A stretch of DNA of 64,000 nt from Gymnogyps californianus (Eukaryota > Chordata > Aves > Accipitriformes > Cathartidae). The stretch covers positions 85,272,520 through 85,336,519 of the forward strand of contig NC_059471.1 in assembly GCF_018139145.2 (NCBI RefSeq). The letters run 5' to 3'. Below are positions 1 through 40,220 of the stretch, in pieces. The notes beneath the pieces are model-generated. The model saw only the letters and a list, made by a program, of their open reading frames with translations. It did not search any database and had not been told where the DNA came from. A program made the position numbers and the translations under genes. Within the stretch, counting starts at the first letter, position 1. Every line of letters begins with the position of its first letter.

Positions 1-2200
1 TTTTTTTTTTCCCCAGAAGCTGCCCATCTAGAAACAAATCCCTCACTGTAGTGCTTCCCTAGGGAGAAAAAAAATAGAAAATGCTCTTGAGGATTGGTAT
101 TTTTCTACACTAAAATGAGCTGAAACAAAATTTAGAAGAAATTAACAAAACATATGTAAATACCATATTTTTGATAAAAATTTGTAAATAGAATTATCAA
201 AAAGTGGACATGGCAAACGATTTACTGCATAACAACTTTGTTTATAGAAGACAAAAGAAGTCAAATGTAATAACTGTATTCTGTGAATACCATTTTCATA
301 TCAAACATAAAAAATTCACATGGCCACCGATAACCACTTTCAGTGCAACAAGCCTGAAGGACGACATTGAGCAGTGGAAAGGAGGAATTCTCTGCCTTAG
401 CTAAGGAAATGGAAAGGCTGACTGCGATGGGATTAAAGTAACCATTTGTCTTTCTAAGGCAGCTCCGAAGAAGCTAACTGGAAAGCGCAGCTGGGAGGGT
501 TACCGTGAGGATCGGTGGGGAAGGCAAGCGTGCTTCCGACAGAACAAAGTCATGTCTGATGCAAAGCCCCAAAGGGTCCCATCCCACAGCCTCCCCTGGG
601 CCTTTATTCTTGCAGGGATCACTTCAGAGAGGATAGATGTGAGAAGAAATAGTACTTAACTTTCATATTGCTATTAGGCTATTGGGATACATAACACGGT
701 CATAACCTGGTAACTATAATCTTTAAACACGATTAGTTTCTGGTTCGTAAAGGAAACAAATAAATTATAAGCATGCAAGAAGCGCTTTCGATTTATCAGT
801 AAATATCCGCGATGAGTTTTCAGTGAAGCTTTCTCTTTGTGCTGATGAGATTCATGCTACCTAAATATTTACAAAAATGACACTGTGAAAATGTAGCTGG
901 GAAATAGGTATGTGTATGCATTATTTATATTCATTGCTGAGCTGGGAAGGGGAAAGCTCTGGTTCATTGTGCCAGCCACGTACAGTTGGGATCTTGTCTG
1001 GGTTACCAGAAACGCGGAACAGGGTGGGGGACTGGGGTGGGGTGGGAAAGGAGACAAATCAAAGCAGCTGCTTTGATACAAATGAAGGCAGGGAAATAAA
1101 AGCTGAATTACTTGAACTTACTTGAATTTTCTCGTTAAAACTGCAAGAACGTGTACTTTTAAAACTTAACCTGTGAGTCGCTTTATACTTTTAATTTTTA
1201 AACAGAATAAAACCAACAGGCCTGATTCTCCTTTGGGCCACCACGGTTTCCATCGATGTAGCCCCATCCGTGCTACTCGGAGAACAAGGCCCTCTTTGTC
1301 CAAAATTGATGCAGTTGGTGTTGGTTGCCGTAGGATATGGTTTGGAAAAGAAGAAAGGTTAGTGCAGAGAAAATAGTGCGAGGAGGAATGTGGTGTGCAG
1401 TAGGACAGGTCCGGTAGGATGGCAGAAAGAGCGTATTTTGGTACTAAAGAAATCAACTAAAAGCTGGCTTTAAGCATAAGTAAATGATAGGGAAGCGGGA
1501 TGTGTGAAATCGGTTTTTACCAGTTTTTTTGCTTTTAATCATGTAATGCATAAAGCTGAGAGTTTTTCAAAGCGGGCAGAGCATGTTTTAAAGAGGAAGG
1601 TTCTACCTAAAACTGTTACGATTTTAAAGAGTCTGAGCAAGTCAGAATGGTTTAACAAATCCCAAATGTTATTCCCCATAAGGTTCACGTATGATTTCGT
1701 CTAGCGCTTACCACAAGGAATATATTATCCAGGGTTTCCTACCGTCCTCCTGTGTAGCCTGGTTGCATTCGGTGTGTGAGGTAGAGTCGCTGTGCATGTA
1801 GTATGTGCGTTGGGAAGAGGGGTGGTCCATCAGCTGAAGGGCTGCAAATCGGGAAGTCTAAATAATCTGAAAGTCTAAAATAGTTTTCAAAAAGGTAATG
1901 GGAGCAAGGTTTTGGAAACAAAAGGCTAATCACTTAGTAGCTTAGTTAAGAAAATAAGTCTGAATACAAGTGAAGTGAATGAATGAGAATGTTTTAAGAG
2001 GAAACGTTTAGCATATAACAAACCAGTTTCTGGAGAATATGAGTAAAGGAAGTTTAGATATTGGGCAGAAAATCCTTAGTTTGTCATCTTCAGTTATTTT
2101 CCTTAAAAATTTTACCAGGAGCACTTTTACAACATGTTTAATAGTCATTCAAAACGGTAAAGAGAATACAGCTGAATTGACTTTGATATCACTTTTTATT
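1..2200. other. Noncoding flank, no gene recognised
   Basis: AT-rich DNA with only short chance ORFs. The window opens with a T10-CCCCAG sequence that resembles a splice acceptor, but the following frames close quickly and match nothing I know. It may be part of the 3' UTR of an upstream gene. Confidence 0.4.
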
Positions 2201-3215
2201 ACCAGTCAATAATTTCATAGAGACCATAAATAAATATATATACACTAAAAAACTTTTTTTTGACTGGCATGGTGAGGCAATACTTCACATACAAAATGGC
2301 CACAGAACAATCCCATTAAAATATAGTCTTACTTCTTTTGTTTAATTTCCTAGTTTATATTTAGCAGACTGAAACCCAAATAGAGATAGATTCTAAATCC
2401 ACTATGAAGAAAAGAGTTCGTAACAAACGTGGGAGTCAGGGGAAGACAAATGGCGGGGATCCCTGTCGTGTTGCAGGCGTGCCATTAAGGCACCAGAGGA
2501 CAAGCTGCAGAGCGAAGGGAACGTCACTCACCTCTTGAGACAGGGTGCAGTACATGCATCAGGTAACCGCTGAACTGTCATTTCAACCTACTGTTCCGTT
2601 GTTTGCACTGATGTTATGGAAATGATTTCTGAAGTTATACAGCTGTGTTTTCTGAAAAAATAACATTTTCTCCCTTTTCTTTTTTTTTCTTTTTTTTTCT
2701 TTTTTTTTTTTGTTGTGGCAGCATAGAGGACATGGAATAGTTGTAGCAAATAAAGCATATGTTTGCTTTTGCCAAAGGTCAGTGATTGAGTGCATTTGCT
2801 GCAATGGTGGCAGATAGAGAAATACTGTAGGTTATGACTTAAAGAATTTAAAAAAAAAAATTAAGAAGGTTACAGTGTAACTATTTTGGTACTAGCACCA
2901 GTTCATGCTGGCAGAAAAGACAATGGTTTATGGACTTGCATCCATTTTGTATTTTTGTAATATTTGTAAATACGAACTTTTTAAATTGTTGCAAAGATGG
3001 TTTCTTTTGTAAAATGTTTTCAAAGTTTACATTAAATCCAAGCCTTTGTATATTTTAGAGCTGTGCAACACTTTAAGTCTTGTATTTATTTTTAGTAAAA
3101 ACGGTGACAGTTTCATTGTGAATCCCTCTCAAAAAATGTGTCGGAAAAGTTTGATTACCTAGAAAGTGTGTATAGAAACTGCAAATAAACGTGACTGCAA
3201 TTAAATCACACCTTC
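2200..3215 (+). other. 3' UTR-like segment of an upstream + strand gene
   Basis: AT-rich, T-run-containing sequence with a 3' UTR feel (repeated tgtaaata/ttttgtaa motifs at 2940-3060) ending at AATAAA, 3184-3189. In mammals SCML2 lies just upstream of BEND2 in the same direction, so the 3' end of SCML2 is a reasonable guess. No SCML2 coding exon is seen, so identity is unproven. Confidence 0.3.
2675..2711 (+). repeat. T-rich simple repeat (T8-10 C)
   Basis: Runs of T separated by single C, typical low-complexity sequence. Confidence 0.85.
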
Positions 3216-4610
3216 TCTTTGCTTTCTTGTAACAAGATGTGAAGTCTAATCTACAGCCTACGTTATTTCCAAAGGTGAGCCTCAGCACATTACACGTTTC
3301 AAACCATTTAGTCGTGTTTTTTCTTCAACTTTTTTATAAACTGAGTAAGGGGAAATCTGTATCCAAAGTGTCATTAAGTGGAATTTTGCCCACAAGGACA
3401 ATTTTGCCAGAATATAAAGACTGCTGAATTTGCCTCATGTCTTTTACAGGTAAGAAAAAGGTAAGAGAAAGGAAGCTGGGATGAAAAATAGTGGAAAGGG
3501 CTACTTTATCTTCAGCTGGAAAACAAAACAAATTGCAACACTTCAGACCCAAGGCATAGAGAATCCAGTGACTGAACCTTATCAGATAAAGCAAGCGGTG
3601 GGCAAAAGGCAGGCCATAAATTACGAACACAAACGCAGAAGTGCAAACGCTACTTTATTTTAAAATGGTTTGGTTATCAGGAGGTTGAGAAGTCAGGACA
3701 TGGAAGCTATGTGTTTAAATGATAGCCCCTGCATGTCTCTGAAAATTGCATACCTGCAGGAAAAGGGGAGGGGAAGACGCGCATCATGAGACTTTGGTTT
3801 CAGCTGTCATTTTGTCAATAGCTTTGCAACACTGTCCTTGGTATTTAAAAGATGCGTATGGAAAAAAAAGCTGAAATGCGCAGGTCTGGTGCCTTAGAGC
3901 GCGTGGAAAAAAATCAGCTTTGGGGAATGCTGCTGGGCTATCTGCAATCATGCTTTGCAAGGATATGAGGATTGCCCCGATGGGTGTGGTCTTAGAGCAG
4001 TCTCCAAGTGGGAATCAGTTTGCATAACATCTGTTTTAACCAGACAGTCAAGCAGTTAATGATTATGTAGATGATTTCCTGTTGTATTGTGTGCCTTTCC
4101 CAAGCCAGAAATACAGATAAGCAAGATCTGTAGGAAGAGCTTAGCCTGTAGAGGCAGGCACAAGCTGGTTTTCATCTGCCTGCATATTTTTTTCATGCTC
4201 AGTGGAAGAGAAGATTAAACATTAGACTACATAAAATATACCCAGTGCTTTTTTATATATACAAGGTGAAATTATTGTAACTATTTACAACATATGTGAA
4301 GCCAGTGACTTTTGTAAGTCTTTGTAAAATCCAGGCTTCAGTGTGTACCTGTGGGTATGTGTACATGGCATACAACCACCAGGCCCATCTAGTGATAACA
4401 TAAACTCGATACTATAAGTAGCATCACTGCATATACAAGCTTTTCTCAGGTTGTACTATCCTGCTTCTAAGGATTAAAGTTCCTCTGTTTCTGCAGAAAA
4501 AAATAAAGGGAAGATAAAAGCTGATTTTGAATACAGCATTGTTGGCTGGTCTCCCTATTACTCAGGTATTCTCCCATCACCTCGAGCTTTACAGGAAACT
4601 CTTAGCTTAC
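3216..4610. other. Noncoding stretch
   Basis: AT-rich sequence with no recognisable exon, RNA gene or transposon. Confidence 0.5.
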
Positions 4611-5189
4611 TGTCATGGTTTAACCCCAGCCGGCAACTAAGCACCACGCAGCCCCTCGCTCACTCCCCCCCACCCAGTGGGATGGGGAAGAGAATTGGAA
4701 AAAATAGACCTCGTGGGTTCAGATAAAGACAGTTTAATAGGACAGAAAGGAAGGAAAATAATAATAATAAAAATAAAATGACAATAATAATACTAAAAGA
4801 ATTAAATATACAAAACAAGTGATGCACAATACAATTGCTCACCACTCACCAACCAATACCCAGTTAGTTTCCAAGCAGTGATCCGCCCCTCCCGGCCAGC
4901 TCCCCCAGTTTATATATTGGGCATGACATCATATGGTATGGAATATTCCTTTGGCCAGTTTGGGTCAGCTGTCCTGGCTGTGTCCCCTCCCAGCTTCTTG
5001 TGCCCCTCCAGCCTTCTTGCTGGCTGGGCATGAGAAGCTGAAAAATCCTTGACTTAGTATAAACACTGCTTAGCAACAACTAAAAACATCAGTGTGTTAT
5101 CAACATTATTTTCCTACTATAATCCGAAACACTGCACTATACCAGCTACTAGGAAGAAAATTAACTCTATCCCAGCCGAAACCAGGACA
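4611..5189 (+). mobile_element. Solo LTR of an avian endogenous retrovirus, copy 1
   Basis: 579 bp from TGTCATGGTT to AGGACA, with terminal TG and CA. It is flanked by the perfect 5-bp duplication cttac (4606-4610 and 5190-5194). A TATA-like tttatatatt lies near 4910. No viral genes are attached. A 5-bp target duplication is typical of ERVL-like (class III) bird elements; the class is inferred. A second copy lies at 61696-62277. Confidence 0.88.
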
Positions 5190-5194
5190 CTTAC

Positions 5195-5690
5195 TCAATG
5201 CTCTTTCAGCCCAGTACTTTAACTGGAAAGCATCAGAAAATCCTGATGTGTTCTGGTGAAGAAACTTGTGCAAGAAACTGGATGTACTGCACTGATTAGG
5301 TTCCAGATGGGGCTTGTAGATGCTGGTCTTCCACCTTGCTATCTATGTCAAAGAGAGAAAAGGCTTTTAAAACCTGCTGAAGATCAGAAAGTGATAAATG
5401 AAGCATTGACTAATCCTTCAGGTTCTCTCAAAATGCTTATGAGGAAATAAGGCTAAGTCTATAAATAGTCCTTATATATGTGTCTAATTCTTACACAAGC
5501 TTTCTGACAGATAAGCAATTATCTGCATGCTATATAGCCATTATGCCTTTCTCACCAATACAGGTATCAGTGTTTAAATCTTTAGTAGCTCTGTCTGCCT
5601 TGAATCTTTCAGATATAAGCTTTAAACTTTAAAAACAGAGTATTATATGTTGGAGGAAAATATATCATGCCAGATCCAAGACCTGAGAGA
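5195..5690. other. Noncoding stretch
   Basis: AT-rich DNA between the LTR and the C-rich region. A 64-codon ORF at 5256-5450 has no recognisable motif and is judged chance. Confidence 0.5.
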
Positions 5691-7440
5691 GGCGAGGCCG
5701 CCACAGCTCCATGCCCACAGGTTCAATCAGTAGTGAGTCTGAGGGTGTATTCCCATCAGGCACACACACACAAGAGCCCACATATACACCACATATGTAA
5801 ATATATATGTGACCAGCCACACTGATCACAGACACACACATCCCTCACACAAACAGAGACAGCACCAACAGCCTCATCCTGCTTCCCTCTCCAGCTGAGC
5901 AGGTTGGAGGTCCACTAGCGAGAATATATATACCTATATGCACATATGCAAATGAACAATGTGGATCCTTCCAGCAGCTAGGCTCACTCAGTCTGCCTAG
6001 TTGCTGGCACATATGAGTCCCTGAGGCCGCAGCCCCACTGCAGTTGCTGGCACCGACCATCTCAGCCCCCCACCCCCCCAAAACATGCAGAGCTGGCTGG
6101 GACTGCCCTGGTCCCCAATAGCCGGCCCCCCGCCATGGCTGCCTCCTTAGAGACACAGAGCCACTCACAGACCCAGTGTTGGCCAGGACACCCTGATCCC
6201 TCAGTAGCCACCACCCTTTCGGTCTCGCCATTAGACACACACGTGCCTCCCTCACCCCTTGAGACCCCCCAGACACCATGGTCTCTCCAGCAGCTGACCA
6301 GGACTCCCCCGGTCCCCAGCAGCCAACTGCCCCATGGTGTCACCCTTAGAGACACCCCTGGCTGCCAGGCCACTTCACCTACTGGCTGGACAGTCCAGCT
6401 TGACCTTCACTAGTGCTCACACACTCACTCGCACACCCGCACTCACTCCAGTTGCTGCACCACAGGCACACGGGCCCTCCGATGTGTGGTCTGACTCCTG
6501 GTGCTGCACTCAGACCCCCATACACACATATGCACAGAACAGAGAGCTCTCATCCCAGGGAAGAGCCAGAAAGAAATTTAATATGACACTACACTTGTTC
6601 CTCCCCAATTCACTTCAATCCATCCCTTTCCCTGCTTTCGGTTCCTCCCCTAAACATCTCACAGTAAGTCCTGTGCCATCCTGAAATGCTCTTCCCCCAT
6701 AATGTGCCCCATACCCCTAGGCAACAACCCCCCCTCAGTCCGAAAGCTGCTCTAGTGTCGACTCATTCGATGGGTTTCACACCTGGATGCTGGGCATGAG
6801 ACTCTGCTAGGGCAGCCCGGGGAGGGGCCCGGACAAGGTGTTTGTTCCTCTGAGTCCTTAATTGGGGTTCCCACCTGCCTTTGTGCCCCTGCGCTCCTCT
6901 GGGCACATGGAGAAGGGCCTATGATGGGACGATGCCCCCTGGGATGGGCCTGGGAGTAGCCGGGACAGGGTGCGAATTGGGGTCCCCCTGCCATTGTCTC
7001 TCCGTGCTCCTTTGTGGGTGTGCAGACCAGCTTTTAGTGGGGGAATATTAGGTTATGTGATAAAAGATACAACCAGAGAGGATCACACCATCTTCTCTCC
7101 TTGCACAGCACTTCCCAGACATCTCTTTCACCTCCTGGTAGGGCTCTTGGCTGGACCTGCAGGGATTGCCCTTCTGTTGCCTTGCTTTAGTATCTCCATG
7201 GTGCTGCCAAGCTGCGCTTTGGTCCTGCAGGCTGTCGTACAGCACTTCGTTGCGCTAGGCCATGAGCAGACCAGGTCCCATCACCATCCTGGATCTTCTT
7301 CCAATCCCTCCACAAACATACTCCCCCAGAGAGGTCCCTGTGCCTCCAGAGGGGAGCGTGAGCATGCCTAGGGGATGTCTGGGCAGGGCGTCCTGGCCCT
7401 CCCAACCACCCTATCCCCAAACCTGAATTAAAAAAAAGGG
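5690..7440. repeat. C-rich low-complexity region with CA/TA repeats
   Basis: It starts with CA and TATG simple repeats (5760-5950), passes into C-rich, stop-poor DNA with internal repeats, and ends at an A7/G5 run near 7431. Long overlapping ORFs on both strands reflect composition. It may be a decayed retroviral or other repeat, but I cannot assign a family. Confidence 0.5.
6100..6356 (+). repeat. Degenerate minisatellite, three units
   Basis: Three diverged units begin at 6100, 6186 and 6301. Each runs from ggac-cccc-ggtccc(c)ag-agcc to a tag-agacac end. Spacing is 86 and 115 bp, so units have gained or lost sequence. Confidence 0.65.
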
Positions 7441-7929
7441 GGTTGGCGTACAGAGACGAAGGAGGTGGGGTAGGGCAAAAAGCACAAAATTGTTAATATA
7501 GGTAGGTGAGGCTGAAATTTCTACATTTTGTCCCTCCCAAAGACCTACAGTGTTCCTGTATGAACTGGAGCCCTGACACCTGACTTTGTACAGTTCTGTG
7601 AGGACAACCTTTTGCAGCCATTAATACCCCTCTGTAACTGCATTTCTCCCATTATGAGTGGTTTGCGAAGAACCAAAACCGAATCTGATGGTGTGGTAAG
7701 ATAACCAGACGTTATTGTATGCTGAAACCTGGGGCTGTCGATCACAAGAGGCTCTGCAGTCTGAGAACCATGGAGGCCAGACCTGACGTTACCCATGGCT
7801 TTGCCCTCCCGCAGAGACTCAGAGAGCAGCTTGGCAGCCCTCCATCCTCCTGGGGATGGAGGAGCCTGCGTGAAACTGAACTCGCTGCCCTCAGCCAGGC
7901 CTCGGCTAGCAGGGAGTGTGGCAGCACCA
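7441..7929. other. Upstream flank of the CpG island
   Basis: Transition from low-complexity DNA to the CpG island. No TATA box or exon is recognised. Confidence 0.4.
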
Positions 7930-8277
7930 CGGAACCAAGACGAGCGCCGAGAAAGCCGGGTCACTTTCCGTAACGCGAGAGCCGGCACCCGGCATCGCAC
8001 CTCCGGCGCCGAGGACGAGGCAGCGGCCCGGGGCGCGGTCGGGCTGCTGAGGGAGAGGGCGGCACTGCCCCCGCCTCCCCGGCTCCCGTTTGCCAGGCGC
8101 GCCCCCGTGCCCAGCGCGCAGCCGCACTGGTTCAAAACAGTTTGTTGCTCACGTCGGAGAACCCGCTTCCGTTTCCAACGCCGCATTCCGGCCACACCTG
8201 CCTGTGCCGGAGCCGCGGCTCGCTCCGCCGCCCTACCCGCCCGAGAACGACCCCGCGATCCGCCGCCCCAGCAAGCC

Positions 8278-35961
<27,684 letters not shown>

Positions 35962-37028
35962 AGCTCTCTAACATCTGTCTCAAATCTTAATTTAGCACGT
36001 TTTTGTAAATCCCATATAGAAGCCTGTTACATTGAGTTGTCCTATTATACTGAGTTGTCAGCAGCACTAAATAGTATTATTTCATGAGACCAAAGTTAGC
36101 AGAAGACTTGGGAACCCTCACTCCTTGTATAAGTAGCATTTGTGCTCCCTAGAAATTACTTCCACTGTTCCCTGTAGCATTTGCAATGTGGTCTCCCCTA
36201 AAAGCACCTTCTTCTCATGATTCATTGACTCTGAAAGATTAAACTGATTTGAAAAGATGCACTGCGCATCAAGTCAGCAGAAGCAGATAGAAATGTGGAG
36301 AGGAAAGAATGGTCCTCCTTGGAGGAAGACTCATAGCCAGCTAAATTATCTCATTATGTGTGAGGAATGAAATTTGCTTTGACAATTGGATATTTTAAGC
36401 AAAAATATCTAATGCAGAAAGGAAAAAAATATTTTTTTTATTGCATCTAGCTAACTTGTTATAGATCTCTCACTTTTTTTGCCTTCTATAGCAGTCTTTG
36501 TTGTAGGATAAGGAAAGAGGCAGACAACAATGTAAGTACAGTTGGTAATATTTTCTTTGCTCTGATTTAGCTCTGCAAAAGCACAAGAAAAGCATCCAGA
36601 ACAAACAGTCCAATGGTTGGTTCTGTTTTTTCTTTATGAAAATTAAAGAAAATACTTCTTCAGGGGCTTGGTCTGCTGTTCAGTGGCATATGACTCATCC
36701 GCTGGTGTGGATGCTGCAGATGTGCTGCAACTTTCATCTAGAGGATTTGGATCCTGATTCAGATTTGAGAAATAATAATTTCCATCAGCTTCAAGTCATT
36801 GGTCCTTAAGTTAAAACTGAGGACACATGCTGTACTGGTGGTGTGCAGTCAGAGATGACCAGCATCACTGGTACGCCTTCTCAGGCTCATAATCGTAGCT
36901 TGTTATACTCAGGTCTACAAGGCTAGGCATGTTTCCTTTACTGTCTGGGTAGGCTGCTGTTCTAGAGACTTGTCATCCTGCCTTTGTTAACATAAAATCT
37001 TGAAAGATCTGCAGTGATTCTTCTCGGA
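35962..37028 (+). other. BEND2: 3' UTR, proximal part
   Basis: Sequence after the stop codon has no open frame of note. The first plausible poly(A) signal is ATTAAA at 36642-36647. A shorter transcript could end near 36665. Confidence 0.5.
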
Positions 37029-39160
37029 CTCACAGAATGCTTGAGGTTGGAAGGCACCTCTGGAGGTCATCTGATCTACTCCCCCTGGTCAAGCAGGGCC
37101 ACCTAAAGCCAGTTGTCCACCACCATGTCCAGAGAGCTTTGAATATCTCCAAGGATGAAGACTCCATAACCTTCCTGGGCAACCTGTGCCAGGGCTCAGT
37201 CACTGTCGCAGTAAAAAAATGTTTCCTGATGTTCAGAGGGAACCTCCTGTGATTCAGTTTGTGCCCATTGCCTCTGGTCCTGCCACTGGGCACCAATGAG
37301 AAGAGCCTGGTTCTGTCCTTTTGGCTCCGTCCTCTTTGCACCCTCCTCTCAGGTATTTATACGCATTGATGAGATTCACCCCTGAGCTTTCTCTTCTCTA
37401 GATCGAACAGTTCCAGCTCTGTCAGCCTTCCCTCGCAGGAGAGATGCTCCAGTCCCTTCGTCATCTTCATGGCCCTTTGCTGGACTCTCTCCAGTATGTC
37501 TGTGCCTCTGTTGTGCTGAGGAGCCCAGAGCTGGACCCAGCACTCCAGGTGTGGCCTCACCAGTACTGAGGAGAGGAGAAGGATCACCTCCCTCGGCCTG
37601 CTGGCAACATCCTCCTAATGCAGCCCAGGGTACCATTAGACTTCTCTGTGGCAAGGGCTCATTGCTAGCTCATGTTCAACTTTGTGTCCACTAGGACATC
37701 CCAGGGTACGCTCTGCCTCATCATCCAGATCATTAATGAAGATGTTAAACAGGATCAGACCTAGTATTGACCCCTGGGGTACACCACTAGTCACTGGCCT
37801 CCAACTAGACTGTGCTGCTGATCAGCACCCTCTGGACCCAACCATTCAGCCAGTTTCCAGTCCACCTCACTATCTGCTCATCCAGCCCATACATCAACAG
37901 CTTGTCTGTGAGGATCTTATGGAAGACAGTGTTGAAGACCTTCCTCAAGTCAAGGCAGACAATATCCACTGCTCTCCTCATCTACCAGGCCAGTCGCTTT
38001 ATTGTAGAAGTTTATCAAGTTGGACAAGCATGACCTCCCCTTGGTGAAGCCATGCTGTGACTACTCCTGGTGGTATTCTTGTCCTTCGTGTGCCTGGAAA
38101 TGGTTTCCAGGATAGCTGCTCCATCACCTTCCCAGGGATGGAGGTGTGGCTGACTGGGCTGTAGTTCCCTGGGTCCTCCTCCTTGCCCTTCTTCGAGATA
38201 GGAGTGACATCTGCTTTCATCCAGTCTTCGGGCACTTCTCCCATTCGCCTTGATCGATCAAAGGTTATCGAGAGTGGCCTCGCTATGACATCAGCCAGCT
38301 CCCTCAGCACTCATGGGCACATCCCATCAGGCCCCTTGGACTTAATGTATGTCCAGTTTGCTTAAGGATTCCCTGAGCAGATCCTCTTCCACCCAGTGTG
38401 TCTTCCTTGCTCCAGCCTTTCCCCCTGGTCTCCGGGACCTGGGGTTCCTGAAGGCCAGTCTTGCTAATAAAGACTGAGGCAAAGCAGTCAAAGTGCCTCA
38501 GCCTTTTCCGTGTCCTGTGTCAGCAGGTCCCCCGTCTCATTCAGCAGTGGGCCCACATTTTCCCTAGCCTGCCTTTTGTCACCTATGTACTTAGAGAAGC
38601 TCTTCTTGTTGTCTTTGACATCCCTGGCCACATTCAATTCCAGTTGGGCTTTAACTTTCCTAACTTCATCCCTGGATGCTCAGACAATGTCACTACATTC
38701 CTCCCAGGTTACTTGTTTTTTTCTTCCACCCTCCGTATGCTTCCTTTTTGTGTTTGAGTTTGTCCGGAAGCTCCTTGTTCATCCGCACAGGCCTCTGGGC
38801 ATTTTTGCCGTACTTGTTCATTGAGATGGATCTCTCTGGAGTGTGCAGGAGGCAATCCTTGAATTTTAACCAACTTTCTTGGGCCCATCTTCTCTCCAGG
38901 GCCCTAATCCCATAGGACTCTTCCTAGCAGATCTTTGAGGAGATGAAAGTCTGCTCTCCTAAAGTCCAGGACTGTGAGCCTGCTTTTTACCCTCCCCTCA
39001 GGATCCTGAACTCCGCCATCTCATGGTCACTGCAGCTCAGGCTGCTTTTGATGTTCACATTCTCAACAAGCCCCTTGTTGTAGGTGAGTATGAGGTCCAG
39101 CAAAGCACCTCTCCTTGTTGGCTCCTCCGTTAGTTGGAGGAAGAAGTTATTGTCAATAAT
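37029..39160 (-). mobile_element. CR1 LINE fragment B
   Basis: Reverse-oriented CR1: the 3' end lies at 37029 (cacagaatgcttgaggttgg) and the element runs through the RT region to about 39160, about 2.1 kb and longer at the 5' side than copy A. It lies downstream of the stop codon and may have inserted into the 3' UTR. The block 37784-38648 is nearly identical to copy A. Confidence 0.9.
37999..38310 (-). pseudogene. CR1 reverse transcriptase remnant (copy B)
   Basis: Minus-strand open stretch of about 103 codons, the same RT fragment as in copy A, with Ser in place of Arg in the NYRPVS motif. It lacks the catalytic box and is non-functional. Confidence 0.85.
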
Positions 39161-40220
39161 AAATATTCATGCCCTTGCCTTTCCTTTCTATCCACACAAC
39201 ACTAAGATTTATTTGGGTTTGGGTTTTTTTTGTTTTGTTTGTTTTCAAAAGAGGAAGTGTTCGGTATATGCCTTTCTGTTACTCGTTTTCCCAGCATCAG
39301 TCACAAAGTCCTCTCACTGTCTGCGTATTGGCTGACTGGTGTGTGAACTTGCCTTGCCACTTGCATTATGTCTGAGCGTAGTCTCAGATGTCCCAACTTC
39401 TTCACAGAAAGAAGCTTCTCAGAAGGCTGACACAGGGAACCAATTTTGCCTCTGAAAGTTGATGCAACTGTGGCTTCCAAAATTATGCCTGTATATAGCA
39501 GAACAAGCTTTAACTAAATCTGTCCTCTCCAAGGCAAAGGTTTAATGGTTTGGTTTTTTGTTAGCAATAGGCTAAAACAGTGAAGTTACTTGTTCTCACT
39601 TTAACTTCTGTTCATAACAAATGGGCAGTGTTTATTATGTACCGTATAGGATCAGCTTTTTTATTGCAAGTTAGGATATGCAATGGCCTTATCAGATACG
39701 AAATTAGTAATTTAAGTTTCCCCTACCACCTCCTTGCAGAAGTCTTCTGTAGGATTTAAGAAATAAGCTGTATTTCTGATTTTTTTTTTTTTTTTTTTTA
39801 CTAGAAATGTTGTACTGCAAATTCGTTCTGGTTTACTACTAACAAATTCTGCTGTTACTGTTCTATACAATCGTTCTTGTAAATGCCAAGGACTTTGTTG
39901 TGTGTAGATATTAGTAGTTCCAAACCTCAGAAAAAGCCAAAAATGCTTATATTTTTTCAGTAGTTTTATGAAACTTTTTCACTGTCCTTCACAGATTTTA
40001 ATGGTAGAATGATATATTTATTGAATGACCTGTCTGGCACTGAAATCTGTTAGTGTGGTGCATACCTATAGCTTCCATATTGAAAAGAGAATTGAATAAT
40101 TGAATAAAAGTAGAAATAGTTTTCTTCATTTCTGTTTCAACTGTATCAATTTTTGCTAACTTTTATAAAATAAAATTACAGTATTTTGCTGTTAGGAATA
40201 AAGTATTTTACAAATAAAAC
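39161..40220 (+). other. BEND2: Possible distal 3' UTR of the BEN gene
   Basis: AT-rich DNA with a poly-T run at about 39780-39800 and no convincing ORF. It ends in a cluster of AATAAA signals. If transcription reads through CR1 copy B, this would be the end of a roughly 4.3 kb 3' UTR. This is inference only. Confidence 0.35.
40103..40218 (+). terminator. Cluster of four AATAAA polyadenylation signals
   Basis: AATAAA occurs at 40103, 40169, 40197 and 40213 within 116 bp, followed by a modest GT-containing region. Chance occurrence in AT-rich DNA is possible. Confidence 0.4.

Noticed and set aside
1..60. Terminal exon after a T10-CCCCAG acceptor-like sequence
   Set aside because: All three frames stop within a few codons and none resembles the C-terminus of a SAM-domain protein; one splice-like motif is not enough.
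5845..6413. Long overlapping ORFs on both strands
   Set aside because: They lie in C-rich low-complexity DNA with a minisatellite; stop codons are rare because of base composition.
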